A stretch of 64,000 bases of DNA from Pyropia yezoensis (taxonomy: Eukaryota; Rhodophyta; Bangiophyceae; Bangiales; Bangiaceae), in NCBI GenBank assembly GCA_009829735.1, contig CM020618.1:30790894-30854893 (forward strand), read 5' to 3'. Of this stretch, positions 30,563 through 42,230 are shown in pieces; within the stretch, counting starts at the first letter, position 1; each line of letters begins with the position of its first letter. The position numbers and the translations under genes are program-made. The notes below the pieces were generated by a model that was given only the letters and a program-made list of their open reading frames with translations, was not told the DNA's origin and ran no database searches.

Positions 30563-31075
30563 AGCACCTGCTTCGGCGGGGGCGGCGGACCCGTCTTCAC
30601 CATCCCCTTTCGCCTCGGGGCCCCCAAAGTTTTGCTCAATCCTCCTTTGTATGGTTTCCGAGAACGCGGATGTAGCGGCGCTCACCAAACGAATGCGTCG
30701 AGTTAGCTCGTCTTCGGGGGGTTGTGTGACGGCATCTCTTTGGCGGTCACGCGTGACTTGGCAAGGGGTACCATGACTGTCGCAAAACACAAACATGTCT
30801 CGCCCATTGCGACTTGGTTCCAGTCTCACGTGGGCGCGACGAAGACCTTGGGCGTTCTCGCCGCATAGGGACGCGAGCGGCATGCTCTTGTTCCACCTGA
30901 CATTTACCGCTGCTTGAAGCACATTACTGACCCGTATCAGCATCTCACGATCGCAAGCCTCAAGAGATGTACTCTCTCGCCACCAATCTTGTGCGGCATA
31001 GAAATAGTCCCTGGTGAGCTCGCCATTGAGTGTACGGCTGAACTCGCACAGAACACCATCCTCCGACAAAGATAT
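30563..31075 (-). pseudogene. Split host gene, middle segment cut by element B
   Basis: This minus-strand frame runs from just after TAG 31076-31078 down to the element B insertion point. It encodes ordinary globular sequence (CEFSRTLNGELTRDYFYAA, DREMLIRVSNVLQAAVN, DELTRRIRLVSAATSAFSE) and an Asp/Gly/Ala-rich end (GEDGSAAPAEAG) that joins in frame to DGGSSPCEDELFWAAL at 20640. The last codons of the open frame on this side (to 30395) come from the LTR and are not host sequence. The family is unknown. Confidence 0.65.
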
Positions 31076-32104
31076 CTACCAAGACGCCAGCGTCGCCAAT
31101 AGGAAACGTGAGGCAACTACGCCCCAAACCACGTTCGTCGGGTCCCTCGCCCGGTCCCATAAATAGGAGACCTCCTCTGGTACTAGAGGCGGGCGAGGCA
31201 GAAAGCGTGCGTCCTGGACAGCGACGAGGGCACGGCTCTGCGCACCGATGGCGCGCCACAGGCCCTCGTTACCGTGAGCGGCCCAGATAGGGACGATGAG
31301 TCCACGCTCTAGCCACGCCCTATGCGCAGCGGTCGGGGGCTGCCCCGCCGCCCGCATGACGTCCTGCATAGCATCTTTGAATGGTGTCGGAGAAACCTCG
31401 TCCACACCGACCGAGGGCAGCAACGCGTCTGGTCGGAAGCCGGTCACAACCCCGCGAGGCACGATGCGGTCGATAAGGGCCACCGCTCCCAAGACAATGT
31501 TCCGTGCGTCCATCGTCTGGTAGACGGGAAACCACCACGAGTCCATTGCGTCACAGGGTGCGAAGCATGCACCAGGCCACGCGTCGAGCAAGGACCCGAA
31601 CGCTTGCGCAGCCGTCACCCAGCTTCCTTGTACGTCGCCCGGACGGTATCTCCCGCAACATATCTCCACCATAAACGCGGACAGGGCGTGCGCGACATTG
31701 TACTCCACACATACTGCTGCAGCAACCCGGAGCGCCGAAAGGATCTTGGCGGGCGTACCACCTCCACCGGCCTGCGCAGGGTCGGCGTGACCGTGAACAT
31801 CCGTGGCCACGATGAACTGGCAGTCATCGTACACCTGCATCGGAACGCGCGTCCACTTTCCCCGGCGACCGTCAAAACGTGTGCTGGGTAGTGTACAGCC
31901 GTGCTTGGGCGCCAGGGTGTGTACGTCGTCGAGGATGCGGCGCGCGTCCCGGTAAATGGCACGCCTAGCATCTGTCGCATCTGTCGCACGCCTGCCTTGG
32001 AAGTGACGCCACCGCATCAGCCGTCTCACATCGTAGTCGTTGTTGGCATTCGGGTGCGGTCCTTGGCGAGGGGCAAGCAAAAGCGGTCCTTCACGCTGCG
32101 CCAT
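31076..32104 (-). pseudogene. Split host gene, N-terminal segment
   Basis: The ATG at 32104 (MAQREGPLLLAPRQG) is the first in frame; the open frame extends upstream into a poly-G tract and is ignored there. The sequence is globular (YRDARRILDDVHTLAPKHG, VAAAVCVEYNVAHALSAFMV, SWWFPVYQTMDARNIVLGAV, WLERGLIVPIWAAHGNEG). It ends at TAG 31076-31078, and the same frame continues directly into the next segment. With the coiled-coil part downstream, this would be a ~1,000-residue protein: an N-terminal globular domain and a long C-terminal helix. I do not recognise it. Confidence 0.55.
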
Positions 32105-32151
32105 AGCTGGAAGCGGGCGTCGGCGGCCTGGCTTGGCGTAGTGGGGCGGCC

Positions 32152-32205
32152 GGGGGGGGGGGGGGGGGGGGGGGGTGGGGGTGTGGGTGGGGGGGGGGGG
32201 GGGGG
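32152..32205. repeat. Long G runs (24 and 17 bases)
   Basis: G runs at 32152-32175 and 32189-32205 are separated by a G/T-rich link. On the minus strand they make a proline-rich frame ahead of the split host gene's ATG. Confidence 0.85.
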
Positions 32206-33495
32206 TCGGTCGATGGGCAGTGCCTGTGGTATAAAACTCGATCCTCTGAAACACGTGTCAGTATCCCTCGGGGGAAAGGGACAAGTAACACAGAAATTGG
32301 AACTACGAGAGAGGCGTGCCTGTTGCCTCACGTGCCTGCTCGCAGAGCAAACAGATACGCACGATAGAGCACACGGGGAAGAGGAAAGCAAACGCGCAGT
32401 TATCTTTTTCCCGAGGGCGCGGGCCAAGGGCGCCTCGCTGTCCCCCGTATCGTGCATCTGGGGGAGCCTCGGCACGTTGGCCAGGTAGCCCCCCCATACC
32501 CCCGAGTGGCCCCGACCCGAGTCTATCCTCGTCAGGTTGGGGGCCACTATCTCTTCTAATTTTATTCCCACTCACTAATCTCACACTCAATCTCTCTGAA
32601 ATCAAGCCTCTCACAAATATGCAAAAACCCATCAATATTCCCTCCCTCACGTGTGGGTAGCGTAGTCCACCGCATCCGCCGGGGACGGGCCACGACCGCC
32701 AACCGTCACCACACGGCGGGCGTGTTCTGGCTCCTGGTGCCCTCTGGTTGCAGTCCCGGGTCGGCGCCAATTCGGGGCCAGGGATGCTACAGTGCCGAGG
32801 GTGTGGCGAAGGTATGGTGCGTGACGGAAGGCACTGAGGGGCCGGCACTGGAGGGTTGAACCAACTGGCGTGCGGGTGGGTATATACTTTGGACTGGGGA
32901 CAAAACACCATCTATCTAGAATGTATGGAAGAGGATCTGAACGCTTCAAAGTATAAATATCTAGGTACTGCGAATGGCTTGTCATGTTCCAGTGGAAGCT
33001 GTCGCCCAGCCTTGACCACATATGTACATATTTTGAGATATTTTTAGTCTTGCGCCGCGGGTATGTGAATGACGGAGTTCAGAACAGACTGTTTATCGAC
33101 AGAACGGAACGAGAGGTATACTTTCTAAATATTTGGCCTGTCCATCGTGGCGGGGACGACCGTTCCTCCTCCCCCCACCCCCGGCGACCCCTGCTCTCTG
33201 GTCTCTCAGGCACCTCCCCCGCCCCCCCCCCCCCGCCGCCTTCCGTTCCCCAGTCCCCCCCTCTGCCACCCCCGTTCCCGCCCCCTGACCGACACCTGGC
33301 CACCTGTGTCTGAGTCGCTCTTCCAGCGGGTTCTGCGTCCCCGTCGGAACGGATATTGTTCGCCTCGCCCCTGGGGGTGCCCGTGGGGGCTGCCGCTGTG
33401 TCGGGGCTACTAATTCGGGTTGTACGGCCTGCCACGGCTACTGTTTTCTGTGTGCTACGGACGGAGAGATTCCTGGTCACCGCCGTCGGATCCAG
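32206..33495. other. No recognisable gene
   Basis: Frames on both strands are short and without domains. TATAAATAT near 32953 and TATAAAACTC near 32230 are TATA-like on the plus strand, but no convincing frame starts at the expected distance. A C-rich patch lies at 33170-33290. Confidence 0.4.
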
Positions 33496-34596
33496 GTGGT
33501 CTCCATTGCGACCGGGGATTCGGCAGATGTGCGATCGTATGTGCCGCCCGCGCACCACCGTGGCCTTGGTGAGTTTCTACATGCTGCTTCGCGGATACTA
33601 GGCACCGTCGCGGACCCCTCGATTCACGGGCACGACAATGCACGGCGCTTCTTTGTATGTGTGCATCCCGACTCGACGGACCAGACAGATTCGACAGAGG
33701 AGACAGTTTTTGTGCTGGCACAGCCTCGCCCCCGCTTCGACAAGTCTACATCTTCCACATTGGCGGCAACCGAACCTGCGAGGAGGGCGCCTGTCACAAG
33801 AGCATCCGGGACGACCCCCGCAGCAGATGCAGGTGCAGCCGGGCAGACCGGCGCAACAGTACGACAACAGGATGTTCGGGGCGCCGATACAGTCTTCGGT
33901 GATGTGTTGCACGCGTCTGTTCCCGGTCAACCAGACCACGGCCATCCTGTACAGGTGGAAGGCATTCCAGGGCCCACGAGACATACACCCTCCACCGACC
34001 GCGAGAGTACACTTGTTTGCCTCGGCCCAGACGAACCGGCTGGCGTGGTTGCTACCGATACCCCTTCCTCAACTCTCTTCGATCTCGACGAAGATCCGGT
34101 GCCCCACCTGCAAGCGCTTGCCCACCGGCAGTTGCACGTACAGACCGACGACCCGGGGCGGGACCTGACAGAGCCCCGTTTGCAGCCGACCACCGACCTG
34201 GCGCCCGAAGTCAAAACTACGATACGCGACGTCTCTGCGCCTATGGTGCAGTGCTTCTTGCAGGCAGGTCGGGTGTCGTCCATGGGCCAAGTCAGCCAGA
34301 CAGGGGTCCGGGCGTTTTTCACGTGGCTACGACCTAAGCTAGGAACCAGTTCGAGGTTTCTCGAGCTGGCACCCACGGAGCTGAGAACAGCGTCGTGGCG
34401 CTGGCGATGTGCACTCCCAGGCGAGACCCGCCGGCCAATCGTTGTAACGCAGAACGATCTGCGCTTCGACGCCAGCCTGTCGTCTATTCGCGTGGCGCTG
34501 ACTGTGTCCGTCAGCTACTCTGCGCTCTGGAGGGCGGCATGGGTCCGCTACAACCTGGAGCATGGAAAAGTAACAAACAAGGTCACCAGCGTGTGA
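33496..34596 (+). CDS. Hypothetical protein, start unknown
   Basis: The 366-codon open frame ends at TGA 34594-34596. It has no ATG near its 5' end (GTG at 33496; first Met deep in the frame), so it may be the last exon of a longer gene or a chance opening in GC-rich DNA. The last ~130 residues (FLQAGRVSSMGQVSQTG, RFLELAPTELRTASWRWR, SSIRVALTVSVSYSALWRAA) look the most protein-like; the middle is Pro/Thr/Asp-rich and overlaps plausible frames on the other strand. No family is recognised. Confidence 0.3.
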   Translation: MVSIATGDSADVRSYVPPAHHRGLGEFLHAASRILGTVADPSIHGHDNARRFFVCVHPDSTDQTDSTEETVFVLAQPRPRFDKSTSSTLAATEPARRAPVTRASGTTPAADAGAAGQTGATVRQQDVRGADTVFGDVLHASVPGQPDHGHPVQVEGIPGPTRHTPSTDRESTLVCLGPDEPAGVVATDTPSSTLFDLDEDPVPHLQALAHRQLHVQTDDPGRDLTEPRLQPTTDLAPEVKTTIRDVSAPMVQCFLQAGRVSSMGQVSQTGVRAFFTWLRPKLGTSSRFLELAPTELRTASWRWRCALPGETRRPIVVTQNDLRFDASLSSIRVALTVSVSYSALWRAAWVRYNLEHGKVTNKVTSV

Positions 34597-34699
34597 GAAC
34601 GAATAAACCGCGTCTATCGGTGTGAACGACCCGACAACAGATGGAGTCAACATTTTCCCGCCCCCTCCCCCCCCTCCCCTCTCAGACGGCCCCGCCCCC

Positions 34700-35965
34700 C
34701 ACGCCGCCCCCCTCTCACGCCCCCCCTGGTGTCGTCCAGTGATCGTGCCACCCCAAAATCACAGTTTCCATTGCACCCCCCCCCCCCTCTCACGGCCCCC
34801 CTGGTGTCGTCCAGTGATCGTGCCACCCCAAATTCACAGTTTCCATTGCACCCCCCTCCCCCTCTCACGCCCTCCCTGGTGTCATCCAGTGATCGTGCAA
34901 CCCCAAATTCGCAGTTTCCATTGCACCCCCCCCCTCCTCTCACGCCCTCCCTGGTGTCGTCCAGTGATCGTGCCACCCCAAATTCGCAGTTTCCATTGCA
35001 CCCCCCCCCCCCTCACGCCCTCCCTGGTGTCGTCCAGTGATCGTGCCACCCCAAATTCGCAGTTTCCATTTTACCCCCACCCCCCCTGACGCCCCCCCTG
35101 GTGTCGTCCAGTGATCGTGCCACCCCAAAATCACAGTTTCCATTGCACCCCCCCCCCCTTCTCACGGCCCCACTGGTGTCGTCCAGTGATCGTGCCACCC
35201 CAAATTCACAGTTTCCATTGCACCCCCCTCCCCCTCTCACGCCCCCCCTGGTGTCGTCCAGTGATCGTGCCACCCCAATTTCGCAGTTTCCATTGCACCC
35301 CCCCCCTCCTCTCACGCTCTCCCTGGTGTCGTCCAGTGATCGTGCCACCCCAAATTCGCAGTTTCCATTTCACACCCACCCCCCTCTGACGCCCCCCCTG
35401 GTGTCCTCCAGTGGTCGCGGACGACCAAATGCACAGTTTACACTCCGCACCCCCCCCCTCTCACGCCCTCCCTGGTGTCATCCAGTGATCGTGCAACCCC
35501 AAATTCGCAGTTTCCATTGCACCCCCCATCCCCCTCACGCCCTCTTTGGTGTCGTCCAGTGATCGTGCCACCCCAAATTCGCAGTTTCCATTTTACCCCC
35601 ACCCCCCCTGACGCCCCCCCTGGTGTCGTCCAGTGATCGTGCCACCCCAAAATCACAGTTTCCATTGCACCCCCCCCCCCCTCTCACGGCCCCCCTGGTG
35701 TCGTCCAGTGATCGTGCCACCCCAAATTCACAGTCTCCATTGCACCCCCCTCCCCCTCTCACGCCCTCCCTGGTGTCGTCCAGTGATCGTGCCACCCCAA
35801 ATTCGCAGTTTCCATTGCACCCCCCCCCCCCTCTCACGCCCTCCCTGGTGTCGTCCAGTGATCGTGCCACCCCAAATTCAAAGTTTGCTTTTTACACCCA
35901 CCCCCTCTCAAGCCACCCCTGATGTCGTCCAGTGATTGTGCCACCCCAAATTCGCAGTTTACATT
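34700..35965. repeat. Minisatellite array 2 (unit ~74 bp, 17 copies)
   Basis: Seventeen copies carry CTGGTGTCGTCCAGTGATCG or a one-base variant, from ~34728 to ~35920, at a mean spacing of ~74.5 bp. Within the unit, CTGG-N6-CCAG can form a small hairpin. A variant with AAAATCACAG recurs in copies 1, 6 and 13, each followed by a CACGGCCC unit, indicating a higher-order repeat (copy 6 to copy 13 is 522 bp). Copy 10 has the GGACGACC variant typical of arrays 1 and 3. Confidence 0.92.
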
Positions 35966-36071
35966 TCAACCCTCTCGGCGGAGTCGTCAAACGCCCGCTT
36001 CCAGGAGATCCTCACATGCTGTTTGAGGAGGAGGACGCCCTCTCCATTGGCGTCCAGGATGCGCACGCCAT

Positions 36072-36605
36072 TCAGCTCTGCTGCTGCAAGCGCAGCGCAC
36101 AGACGCTCTCTCGGTCGCGCTCCCGGCAGGCGGACACACGGCCCGTGGCGGCGCCATCACCACGCGGAGGGGCGCCTAGACCAGGCCCGGACCCGCCCTC
36201 AGGGACACTTCCCACAAAGCCCGGCACGGGGGACTGGCACTCGCCGACTGCCCCCACGCTGGGGGCGCCGGCTGCTCGGCCAGCAGCCAGGGGCAGACGG
36301 GCTGCTGGCGTGGCAGGCGCCAACAGCGGGGGGGCGGGCCGGCCAGAGCTGAGGGCGTCCACCTTCCGCTCCGGTCGGGTGATCACCGTCGTCAGCCGGT
36401 AGATCCTGTCTGCGTGGTCGGCCTTGACGTCGTTGAGCGACGCGTTGGCGAGCCCCGCCAGTACATCAGCAGCAACGCCTGACGAGCAAGGATTGGCACA
36501 CCCTGCTGCCGGATGCCGTTTGTGGATTGGTGAGAGGTATGCCCGCACGCTAGAGGGCTGCGCGGCACCCTTCAGCCATTGGAAGGCTTCACATTCTTCG
36601 ACCAT
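36072..36605 (-). pseudogene. Tyrosine-recombinase N-terminal domain fragment (DIRS/Ngaro-like relic)
   Basis: The 178-residue frame starts with QPSSVRAYLSPIHKRHPAAG, the core-binding helix pair seen in the tyrosine recombinases of DIRS-type retrotransposons. It matches the relic at 51.1 kb (QPVSARTCLSPIRKRHLAAG). The following LAGLANASLNDVKADHADR is plausible recombinase sequence. The remainder is Ala/Pro/Gly-rich and lacks the catalytic R...HxxR...Y, so only a fragment remains. It ends ~110 bp from minisatellite array 2. Confidence 0.5.
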
Positions 36606-36649
36606 TACCGGGAGTGTGCCAATACATGGGGAGTGCTCCTAAAGATCGC

Positions 36650-37640
36650 GAGTCGCCAGAAATCGCCGCTCACGGGCCCGCAATGGCCGATTTTAAAGAT
36701 AAACAATAACAGAAGGGAATAAAACGGGGGTAAGAAACAGGCAAAGAGAGAGATAAAGGGACGAGAAACACAGCAATCGGCAGAGGTGGAACCCACAAAT
36801 TGTAGCTCATGGAGCCCTCTCCCTCTTCACGCAGATACGGCCACAGTGGGGGCCAGGAAGGCGCTTGTCAGCAGGGTCCAGTGCGGCCCCACACGAAATT
36901 GTCAGTCATGTCGCGATGGTCCCCCATCCTTGAAGAGCATGATGTGCGGCCCCATCCTGGTTGCCCCGCGGGCGCCGTCCACATCCATGTTCCCTGCGGT
37001 TACCCCGCAGGGCTGCTCAGCATTCCTCATTCCCTTCAGCTCATGATCACCGCCGCCGTTGGTCACCGCGGCGTCTCTCCCAGCTCGCGGGCTTTCCTCA
37101 TGTAGCTCACACGCCGACGACAAGCAGGACTATGGGGCGGGGGGGGGTCGCGGGAAGGAATGGGGGAAGGCCCGAAGCGCCGCCCCCGCGCAAAGGCGCA
37201 GGTGGGAAGCAATATCAAAAATAAGCGGAACGGTGGGGAGGGGGGGGGTGGCGAGAGCGGAGGAGAAGGAACAGCCGCGCCCACCAGCCGCCTGCGGTGG
37301 TCTGGTCGGTGGCCAGTCCGCTCCGTCATCGGCGTGAGGGGTGAAGGGACGGAGTGCTCCGCTGTCGTGTCAGAGGACTGCAGTGCCACACGTCCGGGCT
37401 GTACACACCCCTGAACAGAGGCCCCTGGAGGGGGCTGACAGTCCCCATCATTAGGGGCACAGCGAGGCCCTCAGCGCACGCGTTTCGGGAAAAATACACA
37501 CGGGAGCTACAAGGGGGGTCTTGCAGACACCAGAGATAATGTTGCATCAGAAAAACAAGCTCCTCTTGGTCTTTCTGATGAGCCCACTTCTGGTCTGGTA
37601 CGAGCAGTTGACGTAGCTGTAGAAAAATGAACAGGGTTAA
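36650..37640. other. No recognisable gene
   Basis: Short frames only, with a G-rich patch at 37135-37260. It lies between two pieces of a DIRS-like relic and may be its decayed interior. Confidence 0.4.
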
Positions 37641-37643
37641 AAC

Positions 37644-38981
37644 TCACCATCTCTTGGCGCACTCCCGGTATTGCGGTAGCCAGCCGGCGCCGTAACCAGC
37701 GGTGGGTACAGCTCTAAAAGACAAAACGTGCAGCTCAGCTTGAGGGATGCTGCTGGACGGTGGTCGTGGGCAGCAGCGGCAATGAAATCGGCCTGGTCGC
37801 GCCGCCATCCCGTGGCCACTGCAGCCCACCACTCCGGAAGCGGAAAATTGCGACGCGCCAATACACGGGCTGCGGAAGCCGAACCGCAACACAGGCAGCA
37901 CCCACGGCGACGCGCCGATCTGAGTCCATCGGTCCAGCGAGGCGCAAAAGCGTGCGGACAGGGAGTCGGGGGGCGTCTGGGAGCTTTCGCTGCGATACAC
38001 CTCCCCCGCGGCTTGCCGCTTCTTCGGGGTGGTCGGCCACGGCGGTTGCCTGCCGTGTTGGGTGCCCTCCCACCCGGCAGGCAAAGTGGGGGGCCCGACC
38101 GCAGCTGTAGCTCTGACGGGGATTGGCTCGGTCGCCCTGCGCGAGGATTCGGCGGGCACCACGGGGGCTTTGGCCCCTGAGCCGCCTCGGGCTGCTCCGC
38201 CGCCCCCATCCGTCGTGACGGCCACCGCCGCCGTCGTCGCCGCCCCTGCCCCCGGCATCGCCGTTGCCCCTGCCACCGCCGCCGCCGCGGCCGCCACCAC
38301 CGCCGCCGCCGCCACCGCCACCGCCGCGGCCGCCGCTGCCACCGTCACAGCCGTCACCGCCGCCACCGCCGCCACCACCGCCACCGCCACCGCCGCCGCA
38401 GCCGCCACCGGCGCGGCCTTGAGCCCCTCCGCCGCCTCGACCACCTTCTCGATCGGGGGCACCCGCCGCCTGTCCGTTGTCGTCTCGGCCACCGCGAGCC
38501 TCTTGAGCACCGGATTTAGCGCGAGGCTGCCCGTTCTGGCGCCGACGAGCGCTGGATGAAAGAGGGGCGGCGGGGGTCGACGGAACGCGCGGCGAGCGGC
38601 GCGGGCATAGGCGAGCTTGGACTAGCTGCCCCTTCTCCCTTGAGATGGCAAACGTATGGTAGGCGAGCACCGACGACTCACAGAAAGAGGTTGCGGTGCG
38701 GTAGATTGAGTCGCGGTCGTCGTGCGCCAGTAAAAGGTCCTGTGTGTTGGCTGCCAGCGTCGGGTAGGTCTGCTGCTGCGTCAATACGGTGTAGCGAGTG
38801 ACCAAGATGTGAAAGTGCTGGTGCAATGCCGTGCGTGTGTAGAGATCAACGCGTTGTGAAGCTCGTGCACAGTGACCTCGCCGTGCAGGCGGTGCACCTC
38901 GGCGAATCGATCGGAGGCACCCGACGAAGAAGGCAAGAAACAAGCAGAAAAAACGGGCTCGTGGACCAGCAGAAAAAACAA
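37644..38981 (-). pseudogene. Decayed minus-strand gene, possibly DIRS-like element (gag-like region and RT start)
   Basis: Coding-like stretches appear in alternating minus frames: EVHRLHGEVTVHELHNALI (to ~38850), then LYTRTALHQHFHILVTRYTV and LLLAHDDRDSIYRTATSFCE (to ~38600), then a CCG/GGT-rich low-complexity linker, then LDRWTQIGASPWVLPVLRFG (~37930-37880). The last resembles the first motif of DIRS/Ngaro reverse transcriptases (W...wVL..l..Gf). Frame changes between the parts suggest decay. Two large continuous frames over this region (38510-37644 and 39168-37735) are partly produced by the triplet repeats. Confidence 0.35.
38200..38425. repeat. GCC/CCA trinucleotide tract
   Basis: Near-continuous GCC, ACC and CCG triplets give poly-Ala, poly-Gly or Thr/Pro frames on both strands. 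Confidence 0.75.
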
Positions 38982-39041
38982 GCTCGTGGACCCCCCCCGG
39001 CCTCCCCTTTCCCCAATGCAGCGACCACAGTGGCCTCCATG

Positions 39042-40028
39042 TCACAAGCACCCTGGCGCCGGGCGCCCCTGCTGGTGCCCCCCCCGCCCAGTGGGTACAT
39101 AGCTCACACGCACGAGATTCGCTCCGCCCCACCGACCGCTCAAGACTCCCGCCCACCACGCATCCCACGGAGTGTTTGACTGTGCCATATAGTCCATGTC
39201 CCCAACAACGTGGAGATGTGCCTCTGCGTGCGACAGCATAACGTTCATGCGGCGCCTATCTCCGGTAAAGCGCATCATGCGACTCCGTGTCTGTTGTTTG
39301 TCTCTGGGGATTGAGCGGGCAAGTGACAAGAACACACAATCCACGGAAGCTCCCTGGGAGCCGTCCACGGTTGCCACGTCCACAGTGTACTTGTAGTGCG
39401 TCTGCTGTGGGCGACGGATGGTCGCACGCACTCGCCGCACAGCCGCGTCGAGCAACCGCCGCTGTGCCGTGTACGGGCTCAGCACGAGTACGCGTAGGTC
39501 ACCAATAGGACGGGACGCCCAGCCACGCAGAATGCTCCGTAGCTCGTTTTCCACTACGCGCACCTCCACCAGGTTCGAAACACCCTTGGTATCTGGATTG
39601 AAGTCCTCTTGCCGATCTTGGGGTGGTAGCTGGGAGGTGCTGGTAATCTCAAGCGGCTTCCGAGACGCGCGTACCAGCCAGTCGGGCCGTAGGGGTACAG
39701 CTTTGTCCCATGACGCCTTGTTTCCCATCATACCAGCGCCAACAGGGATTGAGGAGTAAAGCAGGCCCCTCACTATCGTCCAAAAAATCGGTCGCAGTCG
39801 ATGCTGGTGAGTGAGGGTGAGCTGCGGGTGGTCCCGCTGGAGCCACTCAAACACACTGTCGCCCATTGCGATGAGGTCGCCGGTGTAGCGCATCCCACTG
39901 CTCGGCGGCAACTGTGCGGGGTGGCCCATAAACACCACACAGCGCGTCATCCTCGCGGCCTCATCGCCACCCTCCCCGGCAGCCCGGACAACAGCAGACA
40001 CGGCCGCAGGGATGCTTGTCGAAGCCGC
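39042..40028 (-). pseudogene. Upf1/Sen1-like SF1 helicase, C-terminal RecA domain
   Basis: It continues in frame after TAG 40029-40031. Superfamily-1B motifs are visible: III (CVVFMGHPAQLPP), IV (THQHRLRP), V (VATVDGSQGASVDCVFLSLA) and VI (DRRRMNVMLSH). Motif III has His where GDxxQLPP proteins have Asp, and motif VI has His where the Arg finger (L[ST]RA) is expected, so even without the stop the enzyme looks weakened. It ends at TGA 39042-39044 after a Gly/Gln-rich tail. Confidence 0.8.
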
Positions 40029-42230
40029 CTAGTCCACGATGATGACATGGTAGCCAAGGTCACCGATGGCGTTCCCCGTCGAGGTGGCGGTAGTAGTCAC
40101 CACAATAGGAGCACCCTGAGCGACTTGCGAATGCAGTCGCCGCACCGACTTCTGGACGGCCGCATTCGCCTCCACGAGTTCATTTCCTGCCGCTTGTGCG
40201 TCACGGACGCTGGTTGGGTCATTCGAGCCGGAAGCTCCCAATCTCTGGAGCAAGGCCTCATGGGCTGCCGCTGCCGCCTCCTGTCGCCTGACCACGTCGG
40301 GATGGACGCGAGGTAGCAGGTCCTTGACAACAGCGTCAATGTGCGTGGCGGCGATCGGATCGCCCTTTGGTGGTGCCAGCCCGACTCGCACCCGTACTGG
40401 CATCCGGGCCCCCGCCACGGAACCAAACGCCTGTGACAGGCTTTTCAGGTAACGCCGACCCCAGTCATGACGCTCCAGTAGCGCGTGTAGGGACAGCAGC
40501 GCCGACACAATCTGGTCATTTGCGGCATTGGTCCTCGACACCAGCAGCAGCCTTGTCATGATCGGCCCCCCGTCTCCACACCCACAGCCGCTTCGAATCA
40601 GCTCCATGGCAACCCCCAGAATTGTCCGCGTCTTGCCCGTGCCTGGTGGACCCGTCACGAGTACACAGGAGACACGGGGCCCGCCAAAAGCATCTGCGAC
40701 AGTTCGAACGACTCCCAGCTGGGACTCGCCTAGCTCGACCGATATGTCCAGAGGGGGGGGCGGTGGCGGAAGTCGCGGCGGAGGTGGCGGCGGAGGTTGG
40801 GCGTTCGGCCACGGCTCTAGAATGACCGGCAACGACGTGCCTGGGACAACAACAGACGACGCTCCCGTCGGTACCGGTGGCTCAAGGCTTTTTCGTATGG
40901 TGCGTGGCAATCGCATCCATTCACCGAGGCCACTGAACTCGCGCCAGTCAGAGACGATGCTCATCGACCGGGTCACGACCCCAAGCCCTGCCTTTTCGGT
41001 GGCACAGGGTAGTAGGTGGGCGTCCGTTCGCCGTACAGAAAACCAGAGCGGCGTCGCCTTTGTGCTGCCAGAGCCACGGCCCTGCAGGGCGGTGCCCATC
41101 GTCACTTCCTCGCGGCTCACCCACACCGCATCAATGGAGGTGCTGTAGGTACCGCGGGTCTCCTTCCTGCCCTTGTTCCCGTCGACACTGGCGTCTAGGA
41201 CCGGGACCCAGATATTGCAAAGATCCCCCGGGGAGGCATTCGCCGCGAACGTTGGTTGCCGTACGCGACGGTCATTGTCATCGCCGTCATCGTCGGTTGA
41301 CTCGTCCGCGCGTATCTGGAGGGGGTGCTCTTGTACGAGGATGAGCACGTCCACCGTCCCTGCTTGTTCGGCCTCGGTGTGGGTAGCCGCCAACGCGAGC
41401 GAGCGGCCATAGAGAGCGTACAGATGCGCCGTGGGTGCCTGGACCGAGACAGGGCGGCCGCGGGGACCGCGATCACCACCGTCCTTCCAGAACATCTCAT
41501 CGGCGACTGTGGAGACTGTCAAACTGGCCTTGGTGGTCACCAGCCGCAGCACGCGGCGCCGCCACTCGGCCGCCGATCCGGTCGCGTCCTCCGCATCCTC
41601 CCCATCATCCAGGAGACTGGATGAGACCGTTTTCCATGACGACGTTGAGGTCAACAGGGCGCAGACGCCCATTGCATTGCGTTGTGCCAGGCGTCCTGAC
41701 AGTTCCGGGAGGTCGCCGACGTCTGTCAGTTCGCGTGGTGTGCTCGACCGTCCTCCGTCTGCTGCCCCGGGCTGCACACCAGCCACTGGCACGGTACCAC
41801 AGCGCACTGGGTGCGCCGTCGAACCATGTGTAAGGTAAACACCCCGTACGTTGAAGGCTTGCGCTGACGCTGACTCTGGAGGTAAAGCCACAAGCCTTGC
41901 TTCCTCGTCGTCATCAAAAATCTCAATGGGGTCTTCCATTGTACCTGACCCGCTTGTCCGCACACGTCCAGGCTCGCGCGTGTGCCCATGCACATGCCGC
42001 GCGGCACTGGTGCCGCTACCGCCGCGATGAAGAGCTCCTTGACCTTCCTCGAGGTTGCCTACAATCTCATGGACGGTGGAGCGCAGTTCTCGCACGTCCC
42101 GGCCGACCTTGCCGTGAAACAGGGTGCGCTGCACGTCGGTCAGCACTTTCAACAGCGCCGCGCCACCGACCAGCAGCTGCCCACGGTCGTGCGCCTGTAG
42201 CAGGCGGCTGGTAGTGCTGGCCATCGTAGT
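40029..42230 (-). pseudogene. Upf1/Sen1-like SF1 helicase, N-terminal RecA domain
   Basis: The family unwinds RNA or RNA-DNA hybrids using ATP. A long N-terminal region is followed by a proline-rich linker and LGESQLGVVRTVADAFGG. Walker A is GPPGTGKTRTI (~40629-40652), motif Ia LLLVSRTNAANDQIV, and Walker B VIIVD followed by TAG exactly where the catalytic Glu of DEAA should stand, then AAS in frame. The stop at 40029-40031 therefore removes the second RecA domain. Upstream the frame is open back to TAA 42231-42233. The segment at 42234-43493 is in the same frame and is probably the same protein. Confidence 0.8.

Noticed and set aside
34700-35965. CRISPR-like array
   Set aside because: The units are tandem without unique spacers, degenerate, and in a eukaryotic context; this is a minisatellite.
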